Virus record (IMG/VR): IMGVR_UViG_3300033153_007345 | Location: 1-54,173 of that record | Length of the DNA: 54,173 nt | From: a virus | Strand: one strand, 5' to 3' | Part shown: positions 23,112 through 32,013 of the stretch, in pieces | How the letters are laid out: each line of letters starts with the position of its first letter | How positions within the stretch are numbered: position 1 is the stretch's first letter | Program-made: the position numbers and the translations under genes | The notes under the pieces: model-generated | The model's input: the letters and a program-made list of their open reading frames with translations, nothing else | What the model was told of the DNA's origin: nothing | Databases searched by the model: none

Positions 23112-24344
23112 TTATAGGAAGCTAGCCGTTACTTCATCGGCAGCATCCAGGGCAGTCTGGTAAGCATTACCAGTAAAGCTGATTGGGATTGTTCCAGTAT
23201 CTGGAACGGGAATCTCTGGGATAGCAAAAATCGCTTTAGGAACTTCCATTTTGAAGTGCCTCCCAGTCACATCACCAAGAATCAAGGTGATATCCTCGCC
23301 AGTGAAGTCTCGAAGACCATTGAGGAAGCCAGAAATCTCTTTGTTGAGGTTAAGCTCCATAGAAATCTCAGCAGTGAACCTTCCGCCTGGTGTGAACAAG
23401 CGTCCACCCAAGCCTTCTTCGCCGTAGCAGAAGTCTTGAAGCTCATGGTTGTTGACCATGTTAACGGTTGCTGATCGAACACAGTCAGTACTGGAGAGAC
23501 CAACGATAGTGATTGAACCCTTGAGCCCAGTCTGAGGATCGTTGATGGCTACGTGAGGCTCTTCAGGCTCGTAGTAGGCCAGTATGGTATCGGCCAACGC
23601 TGATACCAGAGCAACACCATCGACAGTTACCACGTCGCCAACTACACCAGTTACCGCTCTTGGTGCGGAATCTGTCCCATCGAGGCGAGTAACACCATCG
23701 GTGGAGTCAACCCACATGACCTGAGCGCCGACTGGGAACCGAATACCCTCGCCAGAGGCTACTGTGATTGTGTTGCCGCCAGAGTTGTCTACAAGTGAGT
23801 TGCCAATACCTACTGTAAGGGCAGTCTTGGCCATTCCGGCCCACTCTGTTTGAGCTTGTCCGTCACCTGGGAAAGATGCGTTGTTGGACTCGACAAAGGC
23901 ACCAGGTGCTTGGACTGCCCAAAGGTCGCCGTTCTCGTAGATTGAGAAAGTGATACTGGGAGCTTCACCTGAAGTGTATACAGGAGAACCACCCGTTACA
24001 TCCTCTTTGCCCATTAGAGACTTCCAAAGAACCCTCATCGCTGGGTCAATCTCGGCAGTATTCAAAGAGCCGAGAGACGTGTCGATATTGAAGAACGTAG
24101 GAAGACTCCACTCAGTAGAGGTCTTCTGTTTGATGACACTGGTATGGTGTCTACCCGACCTATGTGGACTTGACTCTACCTCTTGAGTAAAGTTCACAGC
24201 TCCACCACTGAGCGTAAACATAAAGTCAGCCGCAGTAGGGGCTACAAAAGTGCCTCTTGTTGTTTCTTCTACGATGAAAAACTTCTGCTCTAGTGCGATA
24301 GCATCGTTTGGCGAATCGTAGATGGTCTTAAAGTTCTTAGCCAT
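23112..24344 (-). CDS. Major tail tube protein (410 aa)
   Basis: A beta-rich protein upstream of the tail chaperones. The N-terminus (VEETTRGTFVAPTAADF) and late strands (LKGSITIVGLSSTDCVRS, GGRFTAEISMELNLNKE) match the style of siphophage tail tube proteins. It is larger than the minimal 200-250 residues; residues about 180-260 (NSGGNTITVASGEGIRFPVG to ILAYYEPEEPH) look like an extra inserted beta domain exposed on the tail. It would polymerise as hexameric rings around the tape measure protein. Confidence 0.78.
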   Translation of the reverse strand: MAKNFKTIYDSPNDAIALEQKFFIVEETTRGTFVAPTAADFMFTLSGGAVNFTQEVESSPHRSGRHHTSVIKQKTSTEWSLPTFFNIDTSLGSLNTAEIDPAMRVLWKSLMGKEDVTGGSPVYTSGEAPSITFSIYENGDLWAVQAPGAFVESNNASFPGDGQAQTEWAGMAKTALTVGIGNSLVDNSGGNTITVASGEGIRFPVGAQVMWVDSTDGVTRLDGTDSAPRAVTGVVGDVVTVDGVALVSALADTILAYYEPEEPHVAINDPQTGLKGSITIVGLSSTDCVRSATVNMVNNHELQDFCYGEEGLGGRLFTPGGRFTAEISMELNLNKEISGFLNGLRDFTGEDITLILGDVTGRHFKMEVPKAIFAIPEIPVPDTGTIPISFTGNAYQTALDAADEVTASFL

Positions 24345-24380
24345 GGTTACTCACTCCTTGTAAAAAATTTTAAGCTCCAC

Positions 24381-24818
24381 CTAGCATGCAGCCACCAATG
24401 TATCATAGTATTGGACAACGAAGTCGATCCTGGCTATGTAGTTAGGCTGTAACAGGTGCAAGTCTGTTATATTACCAGTATAAATCAAATGAACAACACC
24501 TGGTATCCCTAAATTGGGCTGGTCCCAAAGAGCCAGCTGGATTTCCCGCCTCTTTTCAAACAACCCCTGCTGATTTACCTCGCCAGTTATCTCTGAACGC
24601 ATAATCAGCTCTAATGATAAGTTCCAATCTACTAGAATCCTACCCCTTTCGTGCTTGACTGTCTGCCCATTATCCCAAATCTGTACAGCGGGCAGTTCGA
24701 AGGGCTCAAAATCGGTAGTGCTGAGCTTTATTCTATCAAAGCTGACGTAGTTTATCCCAGCAACATCCGTCTTCACGATTGAAACAATTTTGTCCACAAT
24801 GTCAGACTCAATACTCAA
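24381..24818 (-). CDS. Tail terminator/completion-like protein (145 aa)
   Basis: Small alpha/beta protein (starts MSIESDIVDKIVSIV) with strands ELPAVQIWDNGQTV and WNLSLELIMRSE, in the operon slot of lambda gpU-like terminators, just before the tail tube gene. The terminator caps the tail and joins it to the head. Its start overlaps the upstream stop (ATGA). Family assignment rests mainly on size and order. Confidence 0.65.
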   Translation of the reverse strand: MSIESDIVDKIVSIVKTDVAGINYVSFDRIKLSTTDFEPFELPAVQIWDNGQTVKHERGRILVDWNLSLELIMRSEITGEVNQQGLFEKRREIQLALWDQPNLGIPGVVHLIYTGNITDLHLLQPNYIARIDFVVQYYDTLVAAC

Positions 24819-25291
24819 GAGATTAGACCCCTTATAATGCTGATTATGCGACCTTTTGTTGATTCTACAGCCGGTCTAAGGAACGGTCTAGCCATAAATC
24901 GACTGCCCTGTATCACGCCTTTGCCGGGGGTTCTTACCGGGCCTAGCTGGCCTCGATCTCTCAAGGAAGCAAACATAGCTTTGCGTTGAGGATCAGTAAA
25001 AGGACCGCCGAACTCATGTTGAGCGGCGTAGGGAACCCCAAATGACCCGACCCGGACCCCCACAGAATCTCGCCGCTGGTAAATCTCCGATTTGATCGAG
25101 TTCAGAAGCCTACCAGTATCTATAATACCCTTGCGACGGATGTTCTGCTTGGTTTCCGCCTCTATCAAAAGCCCTATTCGGAACAAAGCCTGCTTGATTT
25201 TAGGGTCACCAATATCAAAACCCTTGATCCGCCTGCGGATCCTGGCTTCTAATTCGGTGCCAATGTTTTCAAGTCGTACAGTTTCCGGCAT
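24815..25291 (-). CDS. HK97 gp10-like head-tail joining protein (158 aa)
   Basis: The order of features fits gp10-like virion morphogenesis proteins: an N-terminal helix-rich part (IKQALFRIGLLIEAETKQNI), then DTGRLLNSIKSEI, VRVGSFGVPYAAQHEFGG and the C-terminal RPFLRPAVESTKGRI. These proteins sit at the head-tail interface and help tail attachment. It lies between the connector and the terminator gene, as expected. Confidence 0.8.
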   Translation of the reverse strand: MPETVRLENIGTELEARIRRRIKGFDIGDPKIKQALFRIGLLIEAETKQNIRRKGIIDTGRLLNSIKSEIYQRRDSVGVRVGSFGVPYAAQHEFGGPFTDPQRKAMFASLRDRGQLGPVRTPGKGVIQGSRFMARPFLRPAVESTKGRIISIIRGLIS

Positions 25292-25920
25292 CAGTACGTT
25301 CCTACGGCTTTCTGCGAGTTAGGTATCTCCAGCCTGGTGTATGCGTCGATGGTGTCTTGTATGTACTGGGGCATAGCCTCTCGGAAAGTGACGTTCTCCT
25401 GGTTCTTACCCTTGACCATGGTCCCAATACTGTCATCTGAGCGCATATTCCACAGAAACTCCACTCCCCAGAAGGCTGCGTCCTGGAGATCATAGGGCAC
25501 GGTGGCATACCCGCCGTCGTATACGATCTTGACGTTGCGCTTCCCGCGGGGAAATAGGCGACGGCATCCAATCAGGACTATCCCCACGCCCTCTCCTCTG
25601 GTGCTGAGCTCCAGCTCATAGTCGGCTGTATCCAGCTGATCCTCGGCTGTTGTAAACAGCGAATTGCTATCTATCCACACCTCGGTAGGCTTCGCACATG
25701 GCCACTCGTTGAGCAAGAAGCTGTCGTTGCCAATACCATCGTGGTACTCAGTGATACTAGCTCTCTGGGCCAAACGACGACCTGTGATCTTCTCGATCCT
25801 ATCGGTCGTGGCGTTTATAAACCTCTCGATAATGGTATCAAAGTCGGTATTGGTCGCAGGCACCCCCAAATGTTCTCTGGTGTCCGCCAGGCTGACTAAA
25901 GCGTAAGAAAGTAGTGCCAC
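25291..25920 (-). CDS. Head-tail connector protein, gp6-like (209 aa)
   Basis: The N-terminal helices (SLADTREHLGVPATNTDFDTIIERFINATTDRIEKITGR) are characteristic of the adaptor that binds the portal (HK97 gp6 or SPP1 gp15 type). A beta part with FLLNEWPCAKPTEVWIDS and a helical end follow. It would form a ring below the portal. It overlaps the gp10-like gene by one base and lies downstream of the small head genes. Confidence 0.78.
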   Translation of the reverse strand: MALLSYALVSLADTREHLGVPATNTDFDTIIERFINATTDRIEKITGRRLAQRASITEYHDGIGNDSFLLNEWPCAKPTEVWIDSNSLFTTAEDQLDTADYELELSTRGEGVGIVLIGCRRLFPRGKRNVKIVYDGGYATVPYDLQDAAFWGVEFLWNMRSDDSIGTMVKGKNQENVTFREAMPQYIQDTIDAYTRLEIPNSQKAVGTY

Positions 25921-25929
25921 GGTAACCCC

Positions 25930-26214
25930 CTAAAGAGACTTGTTTGCATATGCTTGAGCCCTTCGAGTAGCAGCCCCGACTACATTTCCTTCCTGATCCC
26001 TTTTCTCTGGCTCTTTTAGAGGAGCTTTCCTTACAGGAGCTTTCGCTACAGCCTGCTTTAGCATATCTGGGTACTTGCCCAGCAGCGAATGGCCTATTGA
26101 GTCTTCCACTTCGATCTTTTGACCAACTTTTGACCATTTGAACGAGCCAGACGCAGTATGCTCCAGTAGCACATTACCTTTACGGAATTTAACAAGTTCT
26201 ATTAGCACGTGCAC
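25930..26214 (-). CDS. Hypothetical head-region protein (94 aa)
   Basis: No family is recognised. It has a beta-rich N-terminal half (VLIELVKFRKGNVLLEHTASG) and a basic, Ala/Lys/Pro-rich, probably disordered tail. The first codon is GTG; an internal GTG two codons later lies at a better distance from the AAGGGG site and may be the real start. Position suggests a minor head or connector protein. Confidence 0.6.
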   Translation of the reverse strand: MHVLIELVKFRKGNVLLEHTASGSFKWSKVGQKIEVEDSIGHSLLGKYPDMLKQAVAKAPVRKAPLKEPEKRDQEGNVVGAATRRAQAYANKSL

Positions 26215-26272
26215 CCCCTTGAAGTTGTTTATCCTATATACTTTATCCCATTTTTATTGGGCTTGACAATGC

Positions 26273-26530
26273 TTACCACTTGCCTTGTGGGCACTTAGAC
26301 CCAGATAGTGCTATCTTCTTGCGATACCCACACCCACACACTGCACAGTACCAGTAGGCAATACTCCTGCGCTCCTTGACCGTTAGATACTCGCAACTCT
26401 CGCATATCGCCAGCCTCTTTTGGGCGGTCTCTTCGTCTGTGATGATGGATTTGTTCTTGAGAGAGGCACTAATTGCGCCAATTATGGTTTTGGCTTGCTC
26501 AAGTCTGGACATGTGAACCTTTTTGGTCAT
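26273..26530 (-). CDS. Zinc-ribbon protein of the head region (85 aa)
   Basis: A helical N-terminus is followed by CESCEY, then CAVCGCGYRKK and a KCPQGKW ending. The CxxC, CxxCxC and final CPxGKW pattern is typical of small phage zinc-ribbon proteins found beside structural genes, which have no proven function. The Cys pattern supports one bound zinc ion. Confidence 0.7.
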   Translation of the reverse strand: MTKKVHMSRLEQAKTIIGAISASLKNKSIITDEETAQKRLAICESCEYLTVKERRSIAYWYCAVCGCGYRKKIALSGSKCPQGKW

Positions 26531-26533
26531 GTC

Positions 26534-26824
26534 CTACACTTTCAATGAGTGTCTGTGGTCATCCATCTTTGCTTTAACCAAGGCATCACGAGCCTTTTCC
26601 TTGGCTTCCATTTCCTCAGCAAAGAGGACTTCAAACTTGCTCATCCTCTCGTTGAACTCTGCTTTTAGCTTCGTGTTCACTTGAGAATACGACTGTACAA
26701 CACTCTCAAATCTAGCTAGTTCACCTCCAAGACTCATTCCGGCGTCTGTCAGCTGGACATTTAAGCCGTCTGTGAGCCTTCTTTCTAGACTGAACAACCT
26801 GATAAATTTCTTGAATATATTCAT
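26534..26824 (-). CDS. Coiled-coil protein (96 aa)
   Basis: Almost wholly helical and charged, with a long amphipathic helix (about residues 35-85, FESVVQSYSQVNTKLKAEF then ERMSKFEVLFAEEMEAKEK). No named family. A small scaffold or connector role in the head is possible. Its start overlaps the upstream stop as ATGA. Confidence 0.6.
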   Translation of the reverse strand: MNIFKKFIRLFSLERRLTDGLNVQLTDAGMSLGGELARFESVVQSYSQVNTKLKAEFNERMSKFEVLFAEEMEAKEKARDALVKAKMDDHRHSLKV

Positions 26825-27186
26825 GTATCACCTATCCTCTTGAAACCCTCTGCCATCAAGAACATTTCCTTGGATGAAGCCGATTTGTTCAGCCTGATAT
26901 ATCTGAACTTCTTCACCCCATCTCCTGTGAATGCCCTGTTGACCTTGAACTCCATAGTGTTTCCAGTCAACCACGCTGCGGCAATTACTTCCCAAGAACC
27001 ACCATTGCCCCAATCGACCTGGAAGCCGCCCGACATACCGTCGCCAATAGCTCTGTCTCCAAAGATCACTCGGCTGATCTGCCATGACTGACCAGCTGGG
27101 ATTATCGGGCTAGTCTCAATAACTACAGATGTTGGAGCCACTTCATTGTTATAAACGACTTGCACTCTGTCTCTGGAGATTGTCAT
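26821..27186 (-). CDS. Small beta-sandwich virion protein (121 aa)
   Basis: Predicted all-beta (RDRVQVVYNNEVAPTSVVIE, SWQISRVIFGDRA, WEVIAAAWLTG, KFRYIRLNKSA). It resembles in style the adjacent genes 27183-27515, 28669-28989 and 29625-30494, several of which pair an ordered set of strands with an RYIRL-like or RICL strand. These may be head decoration or fibre proteins derived from one another. No family name can be given. Confidence 0.6.
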   Translation of the reverse strand: MTISRDRVQVVYNNEVAPTSVVIETSPIIPAGQSWQISRVIFGDRAIGDGMSGGFQVDWGNGGSWEVIAAAWLTGNTMEFKVNRAFTGDGVKKFRYIRLNKSASSKEMFLMAEGFKRIGDT

Positions 27187-27515
27187 AGCTTCACCGCTTG
27201 AAAGTACCCACCCATATGAGCTGGTTCAGTGAGATCATTTGTGAGACATATCCTCATGACCTTTGTCCCGTCTCCAATGTATGTTTTGTTTATGTTTTCA
27301 TGATGAGATTCGCCATAGCTTGACATCACAATCTCTGGTGTACCCGCTGGATCCCATACGATGCATGCTACTGTAGCCGGTACCTGAGAGCTGCTAACAC
27401 CAGCATTGACCAAGAACATCTCTTCACCATTCGTAGGCGTATAGTCTAGCGTCTCAGCGCTTGAGGCTGCAACGTTCTTGTATATGCGCTTATTGATATC
27501 AAACACGAATGACAT
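27183..27515 (-). CDS. Small beta-sandwich virion protein (110 aa)
   Basis: All-beta in appearance, with EEMFLVNAGVSSSQVPATVACIVWDP and a late GDGTKVMRICLTND strand that parallels GDGVKKFRYIRLNK in the next gene. A distant duplication of the neighbouring gene is likely. Probably a head decoration or collar protein. Coupled by ATGA on both sides. Confidence 0.6.
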   Translation of the reverse strand: MSFVFDINKRIYKNVAASSAETLDYTPTNGEEMFLVNAGVSSSQVPATVACIVWDPAGTPEIVMSSYGESHHENINKTYIGDGTKVMRICLTNDLTEPAHMGGYFQAVKL

Positions 27516-28672
27516 TACGGTTCCTTCTCGAATCCTTTAGCCCAAAACTCCAACTCTGATTGCGTCGAAGTTATGTTGTCGTTGATCGTTATTTTCACAT
27601 GGTCGTCGGTTGTGAATGTGCCCTGGACCCTAAGAATAAAGGGGTTTGCGAAGGTGAAAACACCAATCACATCATCTCGACCCGAAGCAATATCTAGGGC
27701 AAACCCTGTTGCTCCCTGGCCAAATGCAAACTTGTTCTTTATGTCTGCTGTTGTCTTGAGCATAGGCAAGGTTGTTATGATATTGTCGGACTGAATCTGA
27801 ATCGCTAGTCCATTGCTAAGAGGTTGGTTCCCGGCTAACCAGTTCTTAAACTGAAGGCCGTTCCCCTGTCCGAAGATTCTAAGCTCCTCAATGAACAGGT
27901 CGGTGTTGGCAGATGCCGGAATAATGAACTCTTGAGGAGTACCTGAGCCATTGACACCCATGTCTGTGATCACACCTAGCCCGTCGAGGCTAGCCTGACC
28001 GATGAACAGGTCACTGAGCTCCTTGGCACTAACCAAGACGCTACCCGTGATCCCGAATAGTCCCAGCCTGTGAGGAGAGTCAAAATCCTTGGTAATGGAT
28101 ACGGGCTTGGGACGTGAGATCAGATTGTCAAAGCCCAACACAACAACGCCGTCGCCAGGGGTGCCCGCGACGCCCATGTTGAAGTCACCAGACAATGGTC
28201 TCTCAAAGAACTCGCCTGATAGTGAGAACTTCTCGGAATAGATATGGATGATGCCACGGTCCGTAGCTTTCTCAGCCTTCAGGAATACCGTCTGCCTGAA
28301 CACAATGTCTGCATTCAACTCTTGAATGATACGGTTTCTGAATAGAATTTCATCACCAACTTCACCGGCGAGTACGGTGAATATCTTCTGGTACGCTGGG
28401 AGGTCTCTGTCTGGTGCAGAGGGATCGACACTTGTCCCGGCTATATCTAGGGTCCAGGTCGTGCCTGCGCCGCCTGTATCGACGATTTTGAAGAAGCTAT
28501 CGGGCTGCTGGTCTTGGCCAAACGTGGTTTCTACGATAACGGTGGCATCTGTGACAAGCGCAGTTAGGCCGTCTGAACGAACCTTGGTCTGAACAGCCCG
28601 ATCTACGTTAGACCCATCCTTACCAATGAGCCTACCCACAAACTGACCAAATTTTTGACCAATGCTACTCAT
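27515..28672 (-). CDS. Putative structural protein (385 aa)
   Basis: No named family. The N-terminus (MSSIGQKFGQFVGRLIGKDGSNVDRAVQ) is a short helix, and the rest is beta-rich with Gly/Asp turns (FFKIVDTGGAGTTWTLDIAG). It is the largest of a group of beta-rich genes between the capsid and connector genes, where decoration or head fibre proteins are found in other phages. Confidence 0.6.
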   Translation of the reverse strand: MSSIGQKFGQFVGRLIGKDGSNVDRAVQTKVRSDGLTALVTDATVIVETTFGQDQQPDSFFKIVDTGGAGTTWTLDIAGTSVDPSAPDRDLPAYQKIFTVLAGEVGDEILFRNRIIQELNADIVFRQTVFLKAEKATDRGIIHIYSEKFSLSGEFFERPLSGDFNMGVAGTPGDGVVVLGFDNLISRPKPVSITKDFDSPHRLGLFGITGSVLVSAKELSDLFIGQASLDGLGVITDMGVNGSGTPQEFIIPASANTDLFIEELRIFGQGNGLQFKNWLAGNQPLSNGLAIQIQSDNIITTLPMLKTTADIKNKFAFGQGATGFALDIASGRDDVIGVFTFANPFILRVQGTFTTDDHVKITINDNITSTQSELEFWAKGFEKEP

Positions 28673-28989
28673 ATTTCCTCAAAATTTATGATCGCTTTGT
28701 ACTTAACCCCAGCCGTTGATCCTTTGATATGGATAACCCTCTTGTCACCCTTTGGCGACCAGTTTATTCCTTCGCCATACTTGAATGTAGAGTAATTTGT
28801 CCCACCATCAAAGGATACCAGCAGATCTTTTATTATTGGAGTATTGGTTTGGTCGTTCTCTATCCACAACTCGGAAATGATCTTGTCGGGAGAGCTTGGA
28901 AGAGTCACTGGGGTTGTCCCAACATTACTTTCGTAATGCTCGGTGGAACCTTTCGTGTCTGTCATCTCAAACTGAGGCTTAACGTTCAT
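28669..28989 (-). CDS. Small beta-sandwich virion protein (106 aa)
   Basis: Starts MNVKPQFEMTDTKGSTEHY, then strands around ELWIENDQTNTPIIKDLLVSF and KRVIHIKGSTAGVKYKAIINF, as in small jelly-roll decoration proteins. No named family. Upstream on the same strand lies a long hairpin (29004-29037) with no T run. Confidence 0.6.
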   Translation of the reverse strand: MNVKPQFEMTDTKGSTEHYESNVGTTPVTLPSSPDKIISELWIENDQTNTPIIKDLLVSFDGGTNYSTFKYGEGINWSPKGDKRVIHIKGSTAGVKYKAIINFEEI

Positions 28990-29003
28990 AAAATCCTTTT
29001 GCA

Positions 29004-29037
29004 GAGTAGAGGAGGGTCACCAAGTCCCCCTCTACTC
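29004..29037 (-). promoter_or_regulatory. Long intergenic hairpin in the late operon
   Basis: GAGTAGAGG-A-GGG (29004-29016) pairs with CCCCCTCTACTC (29026-29037), leaving one bulge and a 9-base loop. No T run follows on the minus strand, so it is more likely an mRNA processing or stabilising element than a terminator. Confidence 0.55.
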
Positions 29038-29047
29038 ATAGCTACCC

Positions 29048-29608
29048 TTACTCAGTAATTTCATGCAGCCATAGCGTACCAGCAATCTCTGAACCAGTAG
29101 CTTCCAAAAGCTTGGCACGAAGCGTGATCGCCTGTATTCCAGTGCCCGCTGTTGTGTCAACTTCAACACAACTCATCTCGCAACAAAATGAGTACTGGCC
29201 GGGGCCAGTTGAGAAGTGACCAAGGATGGTCTCTGTATCGCCAACGCCCACATCGTCAATGTAGACTAGCTCGTAGTCAGCTTCCGTGCAGGAAGAGATT
29301 GCAAAACCAATCTTGTTGTACTTCTTGAGCAATGCCGCAGCAAAAGAACCCAAGTCCTGATAGGACGTTGATCCAGTTACTAGTGCATAAGCATGATGAC
29401 AAGCACCTGCTTCGTCTGTGGTTACTGGCAGTCTTCCTTCAGAATCCAATTGAGGAAAGACAAGAACTCCAGCTGCGTCTATGAAAGCAGGTGACGCAAT
29501 TGTCTTGTCAATCGCACTGCCCAACGTGGTATCTGGATTGGCAATATCAACGCCAGAACCAGTACCATCTCCATTGTCTAGAACTGCAAATAAGCCTTTT
29601 TTGTTCAT
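29048..29608 (-). CDS. Putative head decoration protein (186 aa)
   Basis: No named family. Starts MNKKGLFAVLDNGDGTGSGV; the middle has a helix (GSFAAALLKKYNKIGFAIS) and the C-terminus is beta-rich with paired Cys (FCCEMSCVEV). Two genes after the major capsid gene is a common place for decoration proteins. It is flanked by a hairpin downstream, which may set its expression level. Confidence 0.55.
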   Translation of the reverse strand: MNKKGLFAVLDNGDGTGSGVDIANPDTTLGSAIDKTIASPAFIDAAGVLVFPQLDSEGRLPVTTDEAGACHHAYALVTGSTSYQDLGSFAAALLKKYNKIGFAISSCTEADYELVYIDDVGVGDTETILGHFSTGPGQYSFCCEMSCVEVDTTAGTGIQAITLRAKLLEATGSEIAGTLWLHEITE

Positions 29609-29624
29609 GAGTACACTCCTTTAC

Positions 29625-30494
29625 CTAAGTTACATCCAACGCCGAGATAAACCCTCTAACAGGACATCCAAATGTGGGCTCCGCTTCAGCTGTGAACTTC
29701 AGCTCTACCAGAGTACCTGCGCTGATCGGATACGAGGGATCCAGTTTTAACTCGATGTTCTTCCTCGCTTCATAGAAGACTCCCCCGTCAATCTCCGACC
29801 CGCCTACCAACAAAGAGAAGTCCCCAGAAGCACTAGTAGTTATGTTCAGGCGCTTTATTTTTCTGGTAACTCCAGCTGGCACAGTAAATGATACCACATT
29901 TATGACTGCACCGGGAATACTGGTCTCAGATCCCGACGCAAAGAAGGGATTACCCTCCTCCACAGCGGTAAAAGTACCATCTACTTTGAGTCCGTTATCG
30001 GTGCACTCTGCAAAATGTAATGTGTTAGTTGTCCTGTTTAAACATACAAATGGGATCCCCTTGTTGATAAGGGGTTCGAATATGTCCCCGTCCCGAACAA
30101 GAGCATTGTCTAAATCAGTAACAAAGGAACTAACCACAGTGATGTACACACCAAAGACTACATTCCCGCCTGTTACAATAGCTTCGATCTGTGGTTTGTT
30201 GTGGATTCTAGAAACTGTTACTCGGAAAGTTTTACCAACGTCAGCATCAGTAATTAGATCATGCCCTACTAGATCGAAACGTTCAGAAAGTGCGTCAGTT
30301 CCAGTAGTTGTATCGTAGTAGTTTACTTGGAGAGTTGCGCCGGGATCTATGCTTTGTACAAACACAGAGGATAAAAGAGAGTTACCTCTGATAGCCATCT
30401 TCGACTGATACGTTCCAGCTGCTCTTGACTCCAGCTTGAATATGTTGTTCGTTTCAAACTGATCTAAGTTGATGGTGGTGGGTATTACAGCCAT
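29625..30494 (-). CDS. Putative structural protein (289 aa)
   Basis: Beta-rich throughout (KTFRVTVSRIHNKPQIEAIV, VSFTVPAGVTRKIKRLNITT, IELKLDPSYPISAGTLVELK). It follows the major capsid gene directly, so it is probably a decoration or head-fibre protein. The VPAG-T-RKIKRLNITTSA-GDF style is also seen in phage fibre domains. No family name is given. Confidence 0.6.
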   Translation of the reverse strand: MAVIPTTINLDQFETNNIFKLESRAAGTYQSKMAIRGNSLLSSVFVQSIDPGATLQVNYYDTTTGTDALSERFDLVGHDLITDADVGKTFRVTVSRIHNKPQIEAIVTGGNVVFGVYITVVSSFVTDLDNALVRDGDIFEPLINKGIPFVCLNRTTNTLHFAECTDNGLKVDGTFTAVEEGNPFFASGSETSIPGAVINVVSFTVPAGVTRKIKRLNITTSASGDFSLLVGGSEIDGGVFYEARKNIELKLDPSYPISAGTLVELKFTAEAEPTFGCPVRGFISALDVT

Positions 30495-30512
30495 TTATCT
30501 TCCCACAAGTTA

Positions 30513-30544
30513 AGAAGGGGGTGCTAGATCACCCAACACCCCCC
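30513..30544 (-). terminator. Weak terminator or attenuator after the capsid gene
   Basis: GGGGGTG (30517-30523) pairs with CACCCCC (30537-30543). On the minus strand the stem is followed by TTCTTAACTT, an imperfect T run. It lies between the major capsid gene and the next gene, where partial termination would favour capsid expression. Confidence 0.5.
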
Positions 30545-30569
30545 ACGAATAGTATAGATAAATGTTGTT

Positions 30570-31958
30570 TTATACTACGTTTATGCCCTGAGCAATAGAC
30601 ACTTCATTTGCACTCTGAGCATGCCCTTGGAAGTCTCCTCTCCACCAAGAAGCCACTAGCCAGCGATCTCCAGGAGGTGTTGGATCCATGACAGCCCGTA
30701 CACGAATTGGGCGTCTAACACCCGACATGAATCGGCTTCGGTTAACCAACTTTACCTCAGAAAGGTCAGTGGTGACTCCATCATAAACACCAGAGGCGTT
30801 CAGGTCATCCCTGTTGTACTCAGTGATCACAATTGGAACACCGTCAAGAGCACTCAATGCACCCCGAAGGATGGTTGCCATCGGTCCAAACTTCTCGACA
30901 CTGGTTACTTCAGCCAGTGCTCTCATTTGGTGATAGGCTTTGGAAGAAACCATCCAAACAAGATCCCGCTCAGCTACACCAAACTTGCCCATGGCAGTTC
31001 GCATGTCTCGAAGCTTGGCAGTTGTAAGTGCCGCTCCCAAGAAGTCAATGACTGATCCATTCGCAGAGTTCGCCAAGGCTAGCTTACGAAGGCCATCCCA
31101 GCTCTTTCTTGCGTCCGCCGCTGCGGTGACATCTGAATCCTGGTGAGTACCAGCGATGTCTCCGTTGAGGATCGCAGTCTCTACGGCACGCCCCTGAGCT
31201 CGGACAACCTCAGATCTCACTAGGGAAAGGATCTGTGGTGCAGAGTCCTCGTTTAGCTCCTCTGGAAGGCACATGTACTCAACAAGCTTCTCAGCCTCTA
31301 GAGTGATCTTGCCGGTCCCAAAGGATGCTGCTGCAATGTTGTCCGCTGGATCGCAAGACTCAGCTTGCTTCCGTGCAACAGTGATATCTGTTTGGATTGG
31401 GACATCGAAAGGACTTGAAGGCATGGTCACTTGACGGAATTGAGCAGCAATCTGTCGGTCTAGCTCGAATTCCTCAATGTAGGAAGAAGAAACGATTGTA
31501 GGTACCCAATCATCATTAGTAGTCGTGCTGAAAGCCTTAAGCTTAGGAGCCAGAACGTGCTTAGCAAAGTAGGAACCGTCTAGAATTCCCTTGACATTAG
31601 AGAAATTATCGCTATCGCCTACTGGTCCTCGGTCCAAAGTTTCCCCGTGAAGGACTTGCTGGATCATTCGAGAAGTATCAAAATCTTTCTTGAGCTGGCG
31701 AACTAGATGTCCTAGCTCCTGGGGAACATGGGTAAAGTCCTCATGCGCCGTGTTGACTTGAATCAAGTCTTTAACACTTCCACAACCGAAATAGCGCAAT
31801 GCTCGCATCTCGTCGCTGTTACCATTGGGGCCTGCATTCGTTTGAAAACCGCCGTTGGCAATCAATGCTGCCTGCTGGTTTTCATAGTTGGCTTTAGCAG
31901 CTTCTGCCTTCGCCACCCTAGCCTCCAAGTCTTTTATCTTCTTCTCTTGTGGTTCCAT
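30570..31958 (-). CDS. Major capsid protein, HK97 fold (462 aa)
   Basis: An N-terminal coiled coil (residues 1-35), presumably the delta/scaffold segment removed by the protease, is followed by a typical HK97-fold chain. I see LERQIAAQFRQVTMPSSPFDVPIQ-like strands with AAASFGTGKITLEAEKL, the spine-helix region EDSAPQILSLVRSEVVRAQGRAVE, a DLVWMVSSKAYHQMRAL P-domain stretch and a C-terminal KLVNRSRF. The upstream gene is the protease, as expected. An AAGGAGG site precedes the ATG. Confidence 0.92.
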   Translation of the reverse strand: MEPQEKKIKDLEARVAKAEAAKANYENQQAALIANGGFQTNAGPNGNSDEMRALRYFGCGSVKDLIQVNTAHEDFTHVPQELGHLVRQLKKDFDTSRMIQQVLHGETLDRGPVGDSDNFSNVKGILDGSYFAKHVLAPKLKAFSTTTNDDWVPTIVSSSYIEEFELDRQIAAQFRQVTMPSSPFDVPIQTDITVARKQAESCDPADNIAAASFGTGKITLEAEKLVEYMCLPEELNEDSAPQILSLVRSEVVRAQGRAVETAILNGDIAGTHQDSDVTAAADARKSWDGLRKLALANSANGSVIDFLGAALTTAKLRDMRTAMGKFGVAERDLVWMVSSKAYHQMRALAEVTSVEKFGPMATILRGALSALDGVPIVITEYNRDDLNASGVYDGVTTDLSEVKLVNRSRFMSGVRRPIRVRAVMDPTPPGDRWLVASWWRGDFQGHAQSANEVSIAQGINVV

Positions 31959-31983
31959 CGGCGAAGCCTCCTTGCCTAAATTA

Positions 31984-32002
31984 AATATCTTACTACAAGA
32001 TA
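31984..32002 (-). terminator. Weak hairpin between protease and capsid genes
   Basis: TATCTT/AAGATA (6 bp) with a 5-base loop, followed on the minus strand by TTTAATTT. Likely only a partial terminator or mRNA end; the capsid ribosome site follows. Confidence 0.35.
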
Positions 32003-32013
32003 CCGAATACTAA

